Source of the DNA: Veillonellaceae bacterium SB90
GTDB lineage: Bacteria; Bacillota; Negativicutes; Selenomonadales; Selenomonadaceae
Reading direction: 5' to 3'
DNA: 64,000 bases
Assembly: GCA_902364065.1 (NCBI GenBank)
Contig: CABJCJ010000012.1
Coordinates: forward strand, 10,140-74,139
Shown here: one piece after another, positions 32,918 through 41,138 of the stretch
Layout: each line of letters opens with the position of its first letter
Numbering within the stretch: the stretch's first letter is position 1
Notes under the pieces: generated by a model
The model's database searches: none
Seen by the model: the letters and a program-made list of their open reading frames with translations, nothing else
Told to the model about the DNA's origin: nothing
Made by a program: the position numbers and the translations under genes

Positions 32918-34126
32918 TTATGATACAGAATGGGACGCCATGTCCTTGCGCAATCCGTACTGCTTGAGTACGGCTGCGATGATGAAATTCAGCACGAAGC
33001 AGCAGGCGAAGAAATAGAGCGAAGCCGTATAGCCGCCCGTCTGCGCGTGGAAATAGGAGACAATCGAGGGACCGGCGACACCCGCGAGGCCCCAGGCCGT
33101 CAGGATGCGGCCGTGGATGGCGCTTAATTGGCGCGTGCCGAAGATATCGGAAAGATAGGCCGGCATGCACGAGAAACCGCCGCCATAGCAGCTGATGATG
33201 AGCAGCACAAGCATCTCGAAGACAAAGACCTCGCGCGTCCCGGCGAGCTGCCAGAACGCGATGACCTCGAGCAGGAAGAACAGCATGTAGACGCGTCCGC
33301 GGCCAAGGTAATCCGAGATGGTCGACCAGACAATGCGGCCGCCGCCATTGAAGACGCCGATGATGCCGACCATCGAGGCGGCAGCTGCGGCATCCATGCC
33401 GATGACTTCCTGTGCCATTGGCGAAGCCACGGCCAGAAGGCCAATGCCGCATGTGATGTTGACGAAGAAGCCCCACCAGAGCGAAGCGAACTGCCACGTC
33501 TTGAGTGCCTCATTCGCCGTCACGCCGCGCTGTACATGCGTGACATTCCCCTTGCTGTCCTTCAGGACCGGCGGCTTCAGGTAGAGTGCCGAAGCCCCCA
33601 TGACGACCATGTAGACACAGCCGAGGATCAGGAAATTATTGACGAGCCCGACCGTCGCCGTCAGATACTGCATGACGGGTCCCGCGATCAGCGCCGCAAA
33701 ACCGAAGCCCATGATGGCGAGCCCTGTCGCGAAGCCGCGGTGATCTGGGAAATACTTGACGAGCGTCGAGACCGGCGTGATGTAGCCGACGCCGAGGCCG
33801 ATGCCGCCGATGACGCCGTAAAAGAGATACAGCAGCGTGAGGCTCTGGACCGACAGCGCGTAGGCCGTGCCAAGCATGCCCATACCGAAGAACGTCATGG
33901 CGATGAGTCCGCTCTTCTTCGGCCCCATCTTCTCGACAAAGCTGCCGAGAAGACCTGCCGAAAAGCCCAGGAACAGGATGGCCAGCGAGAACGTCCAAGT
34001 CGTCTGCCCCAGCGAGAATCCCATCTCACTCATGATGGGCCGGGTCAGGACACTCCAGGCATAAACACTGCCGATGGAAATGTGGATGCCGACGGCACTC
34101 AATGCGATAAGCCAACGATTTCTCAT
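32918..34126 (-). CDS. MFS transporter, oxalate/formate antiporter (OFA) family
   Basis: The 402-residue protein has 12 predicted helices and the OFA pattern: NRWLIALSAVGIHISIGSVYAWSV at the N-terminus, GVIGGIGLGVGYITPVSTLVKYFPDHRGFATG after helix 4, and a central loop near 205. OxlT-type members exchange oxalate and formate; others move lactate, formate or related monocarboxylates. The leader carries a ZTP-type riboswitch and intrinsic terminator, which ties expression to the folate/purine one-carbon state and supports formate or a related C1 compound as substrate (inference). GGGAGG precedes the ATG. Confidence 0.85.
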   Translation of the reverse strand: MRNRWLIALSAVGIHISIGSVYAWSVLTRPIMSEMGFSLGQTTWTFSLAILFLGFSAGLLGSFVEKMGPKKSGLIAMTFFGMGMLGTAYALSVQSLTLLYLFYGVIGGIGLGVGYITPVSTLVKYFPDHRGFATGLAIMGFGFAALIAGPVMQYLTATVGLVNNFLILGCVYMVVMGASALYLKPPVLKDSKGNVTHVQRGVTANEALKTWQFASLWWGFFVNITCGIGLLAVASPMAQEVIGMDAAAAASMVGIIGVFNGGGRIVWSTISDYLGRGRVYMLFFLLEVIAFWQLAGTREVFVFEMLVLLIISCYGGGFSCMPAYLSDIFGTRQLSAIHGRILTAWGLAGVAGPSIVSYFHAQTGGYTASLYFFACCFVLNFIIAAVLKQYGLRKDMASHSVS

Positions 34127-34173
34127 GAAATCTACCTCCCAGAAGGATACCGGGGCATCCTTCCAGGCTTATG

Positions 34174-34213
34174 AAAAAAGACCGCCCGAACAGAATGCCC
34201 TGCCCAGACGGTC
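34174..34213 (-). terminator. Intrinsic terminator forming the riboswitch expression platform
   Basis: On the minus strand GACCG (34209-34213) pairs with CGGTC (34180-34184), and the stem extends with G-C and G-U pairs to about 12 bp. Six T follow (34174-34179). The 5' arm contains the CCGTCTGGGC element of the riboswitch, so ligand binding and termination are mutually exclusive. Confidence 0.8.
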
Positions 34214-34271
34214 GGCTATTTCTCACAACACAAGACATGTGGTCAATTCCACTCACCCGTCAGCCTTGCAC
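34201..34271 (-). ncRNA. ZTP (pfl) riboswitch aptamer
   Basis: The minus strand shows the parts of the ZTP aptamer in order. P1 is GTGCAAG (34265-34271) with CTTGTG (34229-34234). Next comes CTGACGG, where GACGG is 34257-34261. The hairpin GTGG-AATTGA-CCAC follows (34239-34252). The 3' conserved GCCGACCGTCTGGGCA is 34201-34216. The family consensus is CUGGCG with CCGCCUGGGC; here the pseudoknot partners are CUGACG and CGUC, a paired change that keeps base pairing. The element senses ZTP/ZMP, purine intermediates that build up when 10-formyl-tetrahydrofolate runs low. It is followed by a terminator and an OFA transporter gene. Confidence 0.75.
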
Positions 34272-34294
34272 TGCTCTTTACTTTTCATGCTTTC

Positions 34295-34323
34295 ATTATA
34301 TGTGTCCGGCTCCCATCCGTCAA
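34295..34323 (-). promoter_or_regulatory. Promoter of the riboswitch-controlled transporter gene
   Basis: TTGACG (34318-34323), 17-bp spacer, TATAAT (34295-34300) on the minus strand. It places the transcription start near 34288, about 17 bases before the aptamer P1 stem. Confidence 0.85.
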
Positions 34324-34377
34324 GCCCCCCAAAGCATTAAATTTCAGGATCTCCTATCTTTTATATATTAAGGAAGC

Positions 34378-36060
34378 TTACACCTGATCTTCGCCCTTGA
34401 AGAAGACGGATTTGCCGATGAATTCGCGCAGGAGGGAGTTGTTCGGGACATCGTCTTCGTCGGGAAGGTCCTGGAAGTACTGGCAGAAATCGAGCAGGCG
34501 GCGGGCCTTCGTGTATTCGGGGACATCGGGCGTGACGGCCTCGAGCACGGGCACGGCATAACGGCGCAGCGCGGCGAGCTCGTAGATGAGCGCCGAGTTG
34601 AACATGACATCGGCTTCTTCCTGGAATGGGAAGATGTATTTCTCCTCGCCCTGGCGCACGTCGGGCCACTGCTTGAGCGTCTTGAGGGCGCTTGAACCTC
34701 GGAACTGGTAGTCGCGCACGAGCCGGCGGATGAGCCGCGCGGCCGTCGTCGGGATGCGGTTGTGCGCGTCGATGTTGAGCTGCGTCAGCGCGCTGACGTA
34801 GATCTTGAATTTGTTCCTGCGCGGAATCTTCGCTGTGAGCTTCTCGTTGAGGCCGTGGATGCCCTCGACGATGATGGGCTGGTCGGCCTGCAGCGACATC
34901 GTGATGCCCGAGTCCTCGCGCTCGCCCGAGATGAAATTGTAGCGCGGCAGCGTGATCGTCTCGCCTTTCAGCAGCGCGAGCATGTCCTTGTTGAACTCAG
35001 GCACGTCGAGGGCTTCGAGGCATTCGTAGTCGTACTCGCCGGCCGGCGTCTTCGGCGTGTCCTCACGGTTGACGAAGTAATTGTCAAGCGAGATGGAGAC
35101 AGGCTGAAGCCCCATGACCTGCAGCTGAACCTTGAGTCGCTGCGCGAACGAGGTCTTGCCCGAAGACGACGGCCCCGCGATAAGGATCAGACGCAGGTCT
35201 TTCCTGCGCGCCGCGATGTGGTCGGCAATGCCCGCGATGCGTTTTTCCTGCAGGGCCTCCGAGACGCGAACGACCTCGCCGATACGGCCTGACTGGATTG
35301 CGCGGTTGAGATCCGTGACATAGCGGCAGTGCAGGATGTTGGCCCAGTCCTTCGACTCGGCGAGCACACTCGAGAGCTTCGGCTGGCGCATGGAGGGCGG
35401 CACCTCGCCGCGGCTCCTGAGGTCCGGCGTGCGCAGCAGCACGCCCGCTTCAAAGGCTTCGAGCGCAAAGCGGCCGAGACGGCCCGTCGAGCCCATCATG
35501 GCACCGTAGAGGTAGTCGTAGTAGCCGCCGCAGCGGTAGATGCTGACGAATTCGAGCTCGAGCGAGGCGATGAGATTGGCCTTCTCGATCTGCTTGGCAT
35601 CCTTGAAGAGGCGCACGGCATCCTCGCGCTTCATGACCTCCTTGACAATCGGCCGATCCTCGGCGACGATGCGGCGCATCTCCTCCTCGACCTTCGGCAC
35701 GAGCTCCGCAGGCAGCGTGCGCACCTCCTCCCCTTCGCCGCCTGCGAGCTGCACCTCGCAGTAAAGTCCGTTGTTCGCGCGGAACTTCGCGATGACCTCG
35801 GCCCCCGGGAAGAGCTCGTGGACAGCCATGATCAGCAGGAACTCAACGGAGCGCCGGTAGACGATCCAGCCGGCCTCACTGTCGAGCTCGACGAATTCGA
35901 GGCTGCGCGTCTTGCCGACAGGCGTCTGGAGGTCGTGTATCGTATTGTCGAGCTTGACGGCGACAATCTTCGAGGCGTATTCCTGCTGGTAATCCGCCAC
36001 GAGGTCGCGGGGCAGGACATCCGGCAGGACGGTTCTGTTTTTGCGAATGGTGATGAACAA
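34378..36060 (-). CDS. Nucleoside kinase (uridine kinase-like) with N-terminal TGS and degenerate ThrRS editing domains
   Basis: The 560-residue protein has three parts. Residues 1-60 form a TGS domain. Residues about 65-215 resemble the threonyl-tRNA synthetase second additional domain, but its metal-binding HxxxH position reads RRSVEFL, so editing chemistry is lost. From about 285 a uridine-kinase-like P-loop domain follows with GPSSSGKT at 296-303. Proteins of this build are annotated as nucleoside kinases in Firmicutes; the true substrate is uncertain. The start is placed at TTG (36058-36060), eight bases after AAGGAGG. An ATG at 36111 or 36141 would add residues before the TGS domain and has no such site. 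Confidence 0.82.
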   Translation of the reverse strand: MFITIRKNRTVLPDVLPRDLVADYQQEYASKIVAVKLDNTIHDLQTPVGKTRSLEFVELDSEAGWIVYRRSVEFLLIMAVHELFPGAEVIAKFRANNGLYCEVQLAGGEGEEVRTLPAELVPKVEEEMRRIVAEDRPIVKEVMKREDAVRLFKDAKQIEKANLIASLELEFVSIYRCGGYYDYLYGAMMGSTGRLGRFALEAFEAGVLLRTPDLRSRGEVPPSMRQPKLSSVLAESKDWANILHCRYVTDLNRAIQSGRIGEVVRVSEALQEKRIAGIADHIAARRKDLRLILIAGPSSSGKTSFAQRLKVQLQVMGLQPVSISLDNYFVNREDTPKTPAGEYDYECLEALDVPEFNKDMLALLKGETITLPRYNFISGEREDSGITMSLQADQPIIVEGIHGLNEKLTAKIPRRNKFKIYVSALTQLNIDAHNRIPTTAARLIRRLVRDYQFRGSSALKTLKQWPDVRQGEEKYIFPFQEEADVMFNSALIYELAALRRYAVPVLEAVTPDVPEYTKARRLLDFCQYFQDLPDEDDVPNNSLLREFIGKSVFFKGEDQV

Positions 36061-36139
36061 GAGAATCTCCTCCTTGCTGAAACTTGCTGCGTTGCCGTCT
36101 TTCCCTCTCATTTCTCTCTTTTGTGCATCCCTGTCCAGC

Positions 36140-36184
36140 AAAAAAACAGGAACGCGTCACACCTCTATTGTAACACGTTCCTGT
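36140..36184 (-). terminator. Terminator of the pit operon
   Basis: ACAGGAACG (from 36146) pairs with CGTTCCTGT (to 36184), extended by GT/AC pairs. On the minus strand a T-run of six follows. Confidence 0.88.
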
Positions 36185-36254
36185 CAAAATGTCAGAAAAA
36201 TCAATATGTACAGCCCTACAATACGGGCCGCGCGTGTTCAAGATATACAGCGGT

Positions 36255-37253
36255 TTACTGGAAAATCTTGAGCACGAGGCTGTAGGCGACGGCGCCCATG
36301 ACGGCCGTGCACGGGATCGTGAGAACCCAGGCCAGCACCATCTGCTGCGCGACACCCCAGCGCACGGCATTGACGCGCTTGGCCGTGCCGACACCCATGA
36401 TGGAGCCCGAGACGACATGCGTCGTCGAGACGGGCAGGTGCAGCAGCGTGGCCGAGAAGATGACGAGCGACGAGTTGAGGTCGGCCGCGAAGCCCGAGAT
36501 TGGCTCGAGCTTGAAGATCTTGCCGCCGATGGTCTTGATGATGCGCCAGCCGCCGACGGCCGTGCCGCAGGCCATCGCCGTCGCCGCGAGCACCTTGACG
36601 TACGTCGGCACTTCGAAGACGTCAATGTAGCCGCCCGAGAGCAGCGCGAGCGTAATGATACCCATGGATTTCTGGGCATCGTTCGAGCCGTGAGAGAAAG
36701 CCATCATGGCAGCCGAGAGAATCTGCATCTTCTTGAACTTGCCGTTGACCGAGGACGGACTGAAGCGTCCGAACAGCCGGAACAGGATGGTCATGACGAT
36801 ACAGCCCGTGACGATGGCAATGAGCGGCGACGCGATGAGCGACGCGACGATCTTGCCGATGCCGTAGAAATTGAGGCCGTCGCTGCCGACCGAGACGAGC
36901 ACGGCGCCGATGACGCCGCCGACGAGGGCATGTGACGAACTTGACGGGATGGCAAACCACCAAGTGATGAGGTTCCAGACCACAGCGCCGACGAGTGCGG
37001 CAATGATGATGCGTTCATCGACATGCTGGGCCGATTTGACGATATCGGCGCCGATTGTCTTCGCGACGCCTGTGCTGTACATGGCGCCGAGGAAATTCAG
37101 GCACGCAGCCATGAGGATGGCATGGCTCGGATGCAGCGCGCGCGTCGAGACGGATGTCGCGATGGCGTTGGCCGTATCGTGGAAACCATTGATGAAGTCG
37201 AAGATCAGCGCCAGAGCAATAACGGTAAAAATCAGATACTGTAACTCAGGCAT
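36255..37253 (-). CDS. pit: Low-affinity inorganic phosphate transporter, PiT family
   Basis: The 332-residue membrane protein has the PiT repeats: FDFINGFHDTANAIATSVSTRAL in the first half and MAFSHGSNDAQKSMGIITL in the second, each with the conserved Gly-x-x-Asn/Asp core. It imports phosphate as metal-phosphate or with H+/Na+. The length is on the short side, with the large cytosolic loop of E. coli PitA missing, as is usual in Firmicutes. It overlaps the end of the DUF47 gene by eight bases. Confidence 0.93.
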   Translation of the reverse strand: MPELQYLIFTVIALALIFDFINGFHDTANAIATSVSTRALHPSHAILMAACLNFLGAMYSTGVAKTIGADIVKSAQHVDERIIIAALVGAVVWNLITWWFAIPSSSSHALVGGVIGAVLVSVGSDGLNFYGIGKIVASLIASPLIAIVTGCIVMTILFRLFGRFSPSSVNGKFKKMQILSAAMMAFSHGSNDAQKSMGIITLALLSGGYIDVFEVPTYVKVLAATAMACGTAVGGWRIIKTIGGKIFKLEPISGFAADLNSSLVIFSATLLHLPVSTTHVVSGSIMGVGTAKRVNAVRWGVAQQMVLAWVLTIPCTAVMGAVAYSLVLKIFQ

Positions 37254-37872
37254 ACTTCATTACCACTCCTCGAATCATGTCGGAAAGCTTCTCGCAGTGG
37301 TCGAGCGTATTCTCGAGGTTCTCGAGAATGTCCTTCCACTTGATGAGCTCAATCGGATCCTTTTCCTTGTCGAAGAGGTACGCGACCTCGTGACGGTACA
37401 CGCGGTCGCCCTCGCTCTCAAGGCGGGCAATCTTGTGCGTTGCCTCCAGGATCTGGGCCTGATTCTTGCGGATGTTCTTCAAGAGGGAGAAGGCACGGAT
37501 GATCTCCTCGGTGCTCTCGATCAGTAGCTTCGTGAGCGTCACGGCGCCGCTCATGGCCTTGCCCGTGCGATACATGACGATGCGCTGCAGCGTGCCCTGC
37601 AGGTAGTCGACGCCATCATCGAGCCCGTTGGCGAGGGCATAGATGTCCTCCCGGTCGATCGGAGTGATGAAGGTCAGATTCAGTTTGTCGATGATCTTGT
37701 CATTCACTGCATCTGCTTCATGCTCGAGGTCAATGATTTCTTTTACTTTGTCAGCGGCTTTGCTGTAATCCAGCATAACTTCGTCCATCATGAGCGCACC
37801 CTTATAGAAATAGCGGGCGCTGTCAACGAACAAGTCAAAGAACTCGCTGTCCTTCTGCTTGAACTTAAACAT
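37246..37872 (-). CDS. DUF47/PhoU-like protein, PiT partner
   Basis: The 208-residue all-helical cytosolic protein has PhoU-like metal-ligand repeats (ADKVKEIIDLEHEADAVNDKI and ARLESEGDRVYRHEV). DUF47 proteins are encoded next to pit genes throughout bacteria and modulate the transporter. It is upstream of and overlaps pit. Confidence 0.9.
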   Translation of the reverse strand: MFKFKQKDSEFFDLFVDSARYFYKGALMMDEVMLDYSKAADKVKEIIDLEHEADAVNDKIIDKLNLTFITPIDREDIYALANGLDDGVDYLQGTLQRIVMYRTGKAMSGAVTLTKLLIESTEEIIRAFSLLKNIRKNQAQILEATHKIARLESEGDRVYRHEVAYLFDKEKDPIELIKWKDILENLENTLDHCEKLSDMIRGVVMKYA

Positions 37873-37973
37873 CTTCTTTTGTGTCCTCCCTCGAACGAAA
37901 CTTACACATTATCACAGTTTTACTATATCATCATTTTTCATGCACATCAACCGCTAATTTTTGCCAAAACCAT

Positions 37974-38018
37974 AAAAAAAGACCAGATTCGTACGCACAA
38001 AAACGGACAAATCTGGTC
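37974..38018 (-). terminator. Terminator of the aminotransferase gene
   Basis: GACCAGATT (37981-37989) pairs with AATCTGGTC (38010-38018); on the minus strand a run of seven T follows. Confidence 0.9.
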
Positions 38019-38055
38019 AAATATGACGGTTTTACGTAATCAAGACCGCAAAGAA

Positions 38056-39300
38056 TCAGCCTTCTACGGCCTGCTGAGCCTTGAGGACTTTTGCGGCGAC
38101 GCCCTTCATCTTCTCGGCCGATACCGAGCAGGCGGCGATGCGGATGCCGAGCTTCAGCGGCACGGCGAAGATGAGATCGTCATGCAGCTTGTCGCAGACG
38201 GCCTGCGGATCCTTGGCCGGCACGGCGAGGAAGAAACCGCCCTTGTACGGCAGCGCGTTAAGCCCGCAGGCCCTGGCCTCCTCCATGAAGAGGTTGCCGC
38301 GGCTCTGGATCATCTGGTAGAAGGCATCGCGTTCCTTCTCAAACTGCGCGAGCGTGCTCTTGTCCTGCTGGATGCGTGCGAGCAGCGTCATCGCGCCGCG
38401 GTTGATGTTCGACCAGGTCGCACGGCTCGTGTACTTGTTGATTTCCTTGAATTCCGTGATGACCTCCTGGCTCGAGGAAACGGCGACGAGTGCGCCCGTG
38501 CGCTGGCCGTAAGCCGTGTAGCCCTTCGACATCGAGAAGGCGAACATCACGAGGATGTTGTCGGGCAGGCTGCCGAACTTCTTCATGAAACGGCGCGTCT
38601 CGTTCTTCTCGCCCGCGTAATCGATGTAGGCGATATCGACGAGGATGCTGATCTTCTTGCCCTTGGCCGCATACTTCTTCGCGAGATCCAGCACGCAGTC
38701 CCAGTCCTCCTCTGTGAGGCTGAAGCCCGTCGGGTTGTGTGCCGGCGTGTTGATGATCGTCAGCAGGCTCTCCTGCTTCTCGAGGATGCCCTCGAATTTG
38801 TCGGCGAAGTCCTTGCGGTTGAAATTCTGCTGTTCATCGAAGAGCTTGTAGTTCGTCAGATGCGAGCCGCATTCGTTGCAGATGACGTTGTACGTACCCC
38901 AGAACCAGTCAGCCGTCAGCACCTCATCGCCGCGCTCCGCGTAGTTGGCGACGGCGTGATGAATGGCGCCCGTGCCGCCCGAGGTGGCGATGGCACCGAA
39001 GTAACCCTCCGGCTTCTGGTCGGCGAAGGTCAGGTCGATGACGGCGTCGAGGTACTCGGGCAGGCCCGGGATCGGCGCATAGCGCATGTAATCCTCAATC
39101 GTAAGAGAACGAAAGACGCGCTCCATCGTCGGGATGCTGGCCAGTTTGCCCTCATCGTCCATCATGACGCCCATCGTGGCGTTCGTCACTTTATCGGCGC
39201 CGTATTTGGCGGCAGCCTCACGGCAAGCCGCGCTTGCACCAAAAATCGCGTCCTTCAGTCTCTTGCTTGCAGCATGCGTTGCTGCCATACTCGTCGTCAT
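38056..39300 (-). CDS. Class I/II PLP aminotransferase (aspartate/aromatic type)
   Basis: The 414-residue protein is a fold-type I aminotransferase with NTPAHNPTGFS, DIAYIDYAG (the Asp-x-x-Tyr cofactor contacts) and the PLP lysine in FSMSKGYTAYGQRTG. The C-terminal GIRIAAC holds the carboxylate-binding arginine. It is likely an aspartate or aromatic-amino-acid aminotransferase. The ATG at 39300 lies nine bases after AAGGAGG. It is downstream of lysC but separated by a terminator, with TATAAT in its own upstream region. Confidence 0.85.
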   Translation of the reverse strand: MTTSMAATHAASKRLKDAIFGASAACREAAAKYGADKVTNATMGVMMDDEGKLASIPTMERVFRSLTIEDYMRYAPIPGLPEYLDAVIDLTFADQKPEGYFGAIATSGGTGAIHHAVANYAERGDEVLTADWFWGTYNVICNECGSHLTNYKLFDEQQNFNRKDFADKFEGILEKQESLLTIINTPAHNPTGFSLTEEDWDCVLDLAKKYAAKGKKISILVDIAYIDYAGEKNETRRFMKKFGSLPDNILVMFAFSMSKGYTAYGQRTGALVAVSSSQEVITEFKEINKYTSRATWSNINRGAMTLLARIQQDKSTLAQFEKERDAFYQMIQSRGNLFMEEARACGLNALPYKGGFFLAVPAKDPQAVCDKLHDDLIFAVPLKLGIRIAACSVSAEKMKGVAAKVLKAQQAVEG

Positions 39301-39494
39301 AACGAATGACCTCCTTCATTGCGCCGATGCCCATGACGGCTTGTACCCGCACACGGTGCACCAGACGTCCATCTATCCATTGGACGAATCCTATGATATA
39401 CGGTTTCTCGCCCGTTGTCTACTATTATAACAGGCTTTTGGTATAAGTATACAATATTTTTATGGAAGAATTGATGAAACTTCTGGTAACCGGT

Positions 39495-39526
39495 AAAGAA
39501 AGACCGCCCCCGCTGAGGGAGCGGCC
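39495..39526 (-). terminator. lysC terminator
   Basis: On the minus strand GGCCGC pairs with GCGGTC (plus-strand span 39502-39526), with more G/C pairs inside, followed by TTTCTTT. Confidence 0.75.
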
Positions 39527-39561
39527 AATTCCTCACAGATTGCCCTCAGGGCAGCTGTGCC

Positions 39562-40791
39562 TTATTTTGCCGGGAAGAATTCCTCGTGGATGGCATTGAC
39601 GGCCTCTTTGAGCTGGGAGCCCTTGACGAGGCACGAAATGCTGATCTCGGACGTGCTGATGATGTCGATGTTGATCTCAGCCTTCGAGAGTGCACCGAAC
39701 ATGCGGGCAGCGATGCCCGGGTTGCCGAGCATGCCGGCGCCAACGATGGAGACTTTCGCGACGTCCTCCTCGATGAGCACGGCGATGGCGTTGAGCTTGT
39801 CGGCAACCTTGTCGACGACTTTCTTGGCCTGGCCGAGGTCATCGCTGGCGACCGTGAAGACCATATCCGTCACGTTCTTCTCGATGTTGCGGATGCTCTG
39901 CACGATCATGTCGACGTCGATGTTGGCTTCCGCGAGCGCCGAGAAGATCTCATGGGCAATGCCCGGCGTGTTCGGGATGCCGAGTACGGCAATCTTTGCT
40001 ACCTTCTCATCGTGTGCGACACCGCGAATGACAAAATCCTTATCTTCCATCGTATAGTCCTCCCTAATGATTGTGCCTGGTTTGTTCGTGAACGTCGAGC
40101 GTACATGGATTGGGATGTTGAAGAACTTGCCCATCTCCACGGAACGCGGCTGCATGACGCCGGCGCCGAGGCGAGCCATCTCGAGCATCTCGTAGTAGGT
40201 GATCTCCTTCATCTTGCGGGCATCCTTGACGATGCGCGGATCGGCGGAGTAGACGCCGTCGACATCGGTGTAGATTTCGCAGGAATCGGCCTTGAGCGCA
40301 CCGGCGAGTGCGACGGCCGACGTATCGGAACCGCCGCGGCCGAGCGTCACGGGGTCACCGAATTCATCGGAGCCCTGGAAGCCCGCGACGACGACGATGT
40401 TGCCCTTGTCGAGTTCCTCGTGTACGCGCTTCGGCGTGATGTCGACGATGCGGCCCTTCGTGTGCACGGAATTCGTCTTCATGCCTGCCATCGGGCCCGT
40501 CAGCGAGATTGCCGGCTGACCGAGCGTCTTGAAGGCCATTGCGAGAAGGGCAATCGAAACCTGCTCGCCCGTCGTGAGCAGCATATCCATCTCACGCGTG
40601 TACTGGTACGGATCTTTCGTGATGCCCTCCGCGAGCGTTATGAGCTCATCCGTCGTATCGCCCATCGCGGATACGACCATGACAATCTGGTCGCCGGGCT
40701 GTTTCTCGCTCAGCACCCTCTTTGCCACATTCATGATTTTCTCTGTGGTAGCCACAGAACTGCCACCGAATTTCTTAACAATAAGCGCCAT
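39562..40791 (-). CDS. lysC: Aspartate kinase
   Basis: The 409-residue protein has the amino-acid kinase domain (KKFGGSSVAT at the N-terminus, FQGSDEFGDPVTLGRGGSD and TDVDGVYSADPRIV) and two C-terminal ACT domains (from about 265) for feedback control by lysine or threonine. It phosphorylates aspartate, opening the route to lysine, methionine and threonine. The start at 40791 follows GGGGGAG; upstream open frame to 40953 covers the promoter. No lysine riboswitch is visible in the short leader. Confidence 0.95.
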   Translation of the reverse strand: MALIVKKFGGSSVATTEKIMNVAKRVLSEKQPGDQIVMVVSAMGDTTDELITLAEGITKDPYQYTREMDMLLTTGEQVSIALLAMAFKTLGQPAISLTGPMAGMKTNSVHTKGRIVDITPKRVHEELDKGNIVVVAGFQGSDEFGDPVTLGRGGSDTSAVALAGALKADSCEIYTDVDGVYSADPRIVKDARKMKEITYYEMLEMARLGAGVMQPRSVEMGKFFNIPIHVRSTFTNKPGTIIREDYTMEDKDFVIRGVAHDEKVAKIAVLGIPNTPGIAHEIFSALAEANIDVDMIVQSIRNIEKNVTDMVFTVASDDLGQAKKVVDKVADKLNAIAVLIEEDVAKVSIVGAGMLGNPGIAARMFGALSKAEINIDIISTSEISISCLVKGSQLKEAVNAIHEEFFPAK

Positions 40792-40878
40792 GATTCTCCC
40801 CCTAAACATCATACCGGCACATCCGCCACAAACGGACAACGACGGTGTTTTGTCTGTTAAAGTGTTTAATCGAAACAT

Positions 40879-40907
40879 ATTATACAAGAATTTCCGCAGC
40901 CTGTCTA
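40879..40907 (-). promoter_or_regulatory. lysC promoter
   Basis: TAGACA (40902-40907), 17-bp spacer, TATAAT (40879-40884) on the minus strand. The rest of the divergent intergenic region 40792-41138 is AT-rich; I see no clear promoter for uraA in it and no riboswitch. Confidence 0.75.
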
Positions 40908-41138
40908 CCAAAATCGGCAAATTTATGTAAAAATGTTTTCCGCAGAAAAACAAGCCGAAATATCAGCATTACATTTTCAAGAATTCTATACAGGAATACA
41001 AGTTAAAATGATAACATTTTCCACGATTTGCGCCACTATCGGACAAAAGTGGACATCCGTCCCATCCTATGGTAAATTGAAGGATGTGATCATCGTATCT
41101 CATTTCGTTTGTTTCTTATTTGAAAGGAGTGTCTCATC

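Noticed and set aside
40792..41138. Lysine riboswitch before lysC
   Set aside because: The transcribed leader after the -10 box is under 100 bases and shows none of the lysine aptamer helices.
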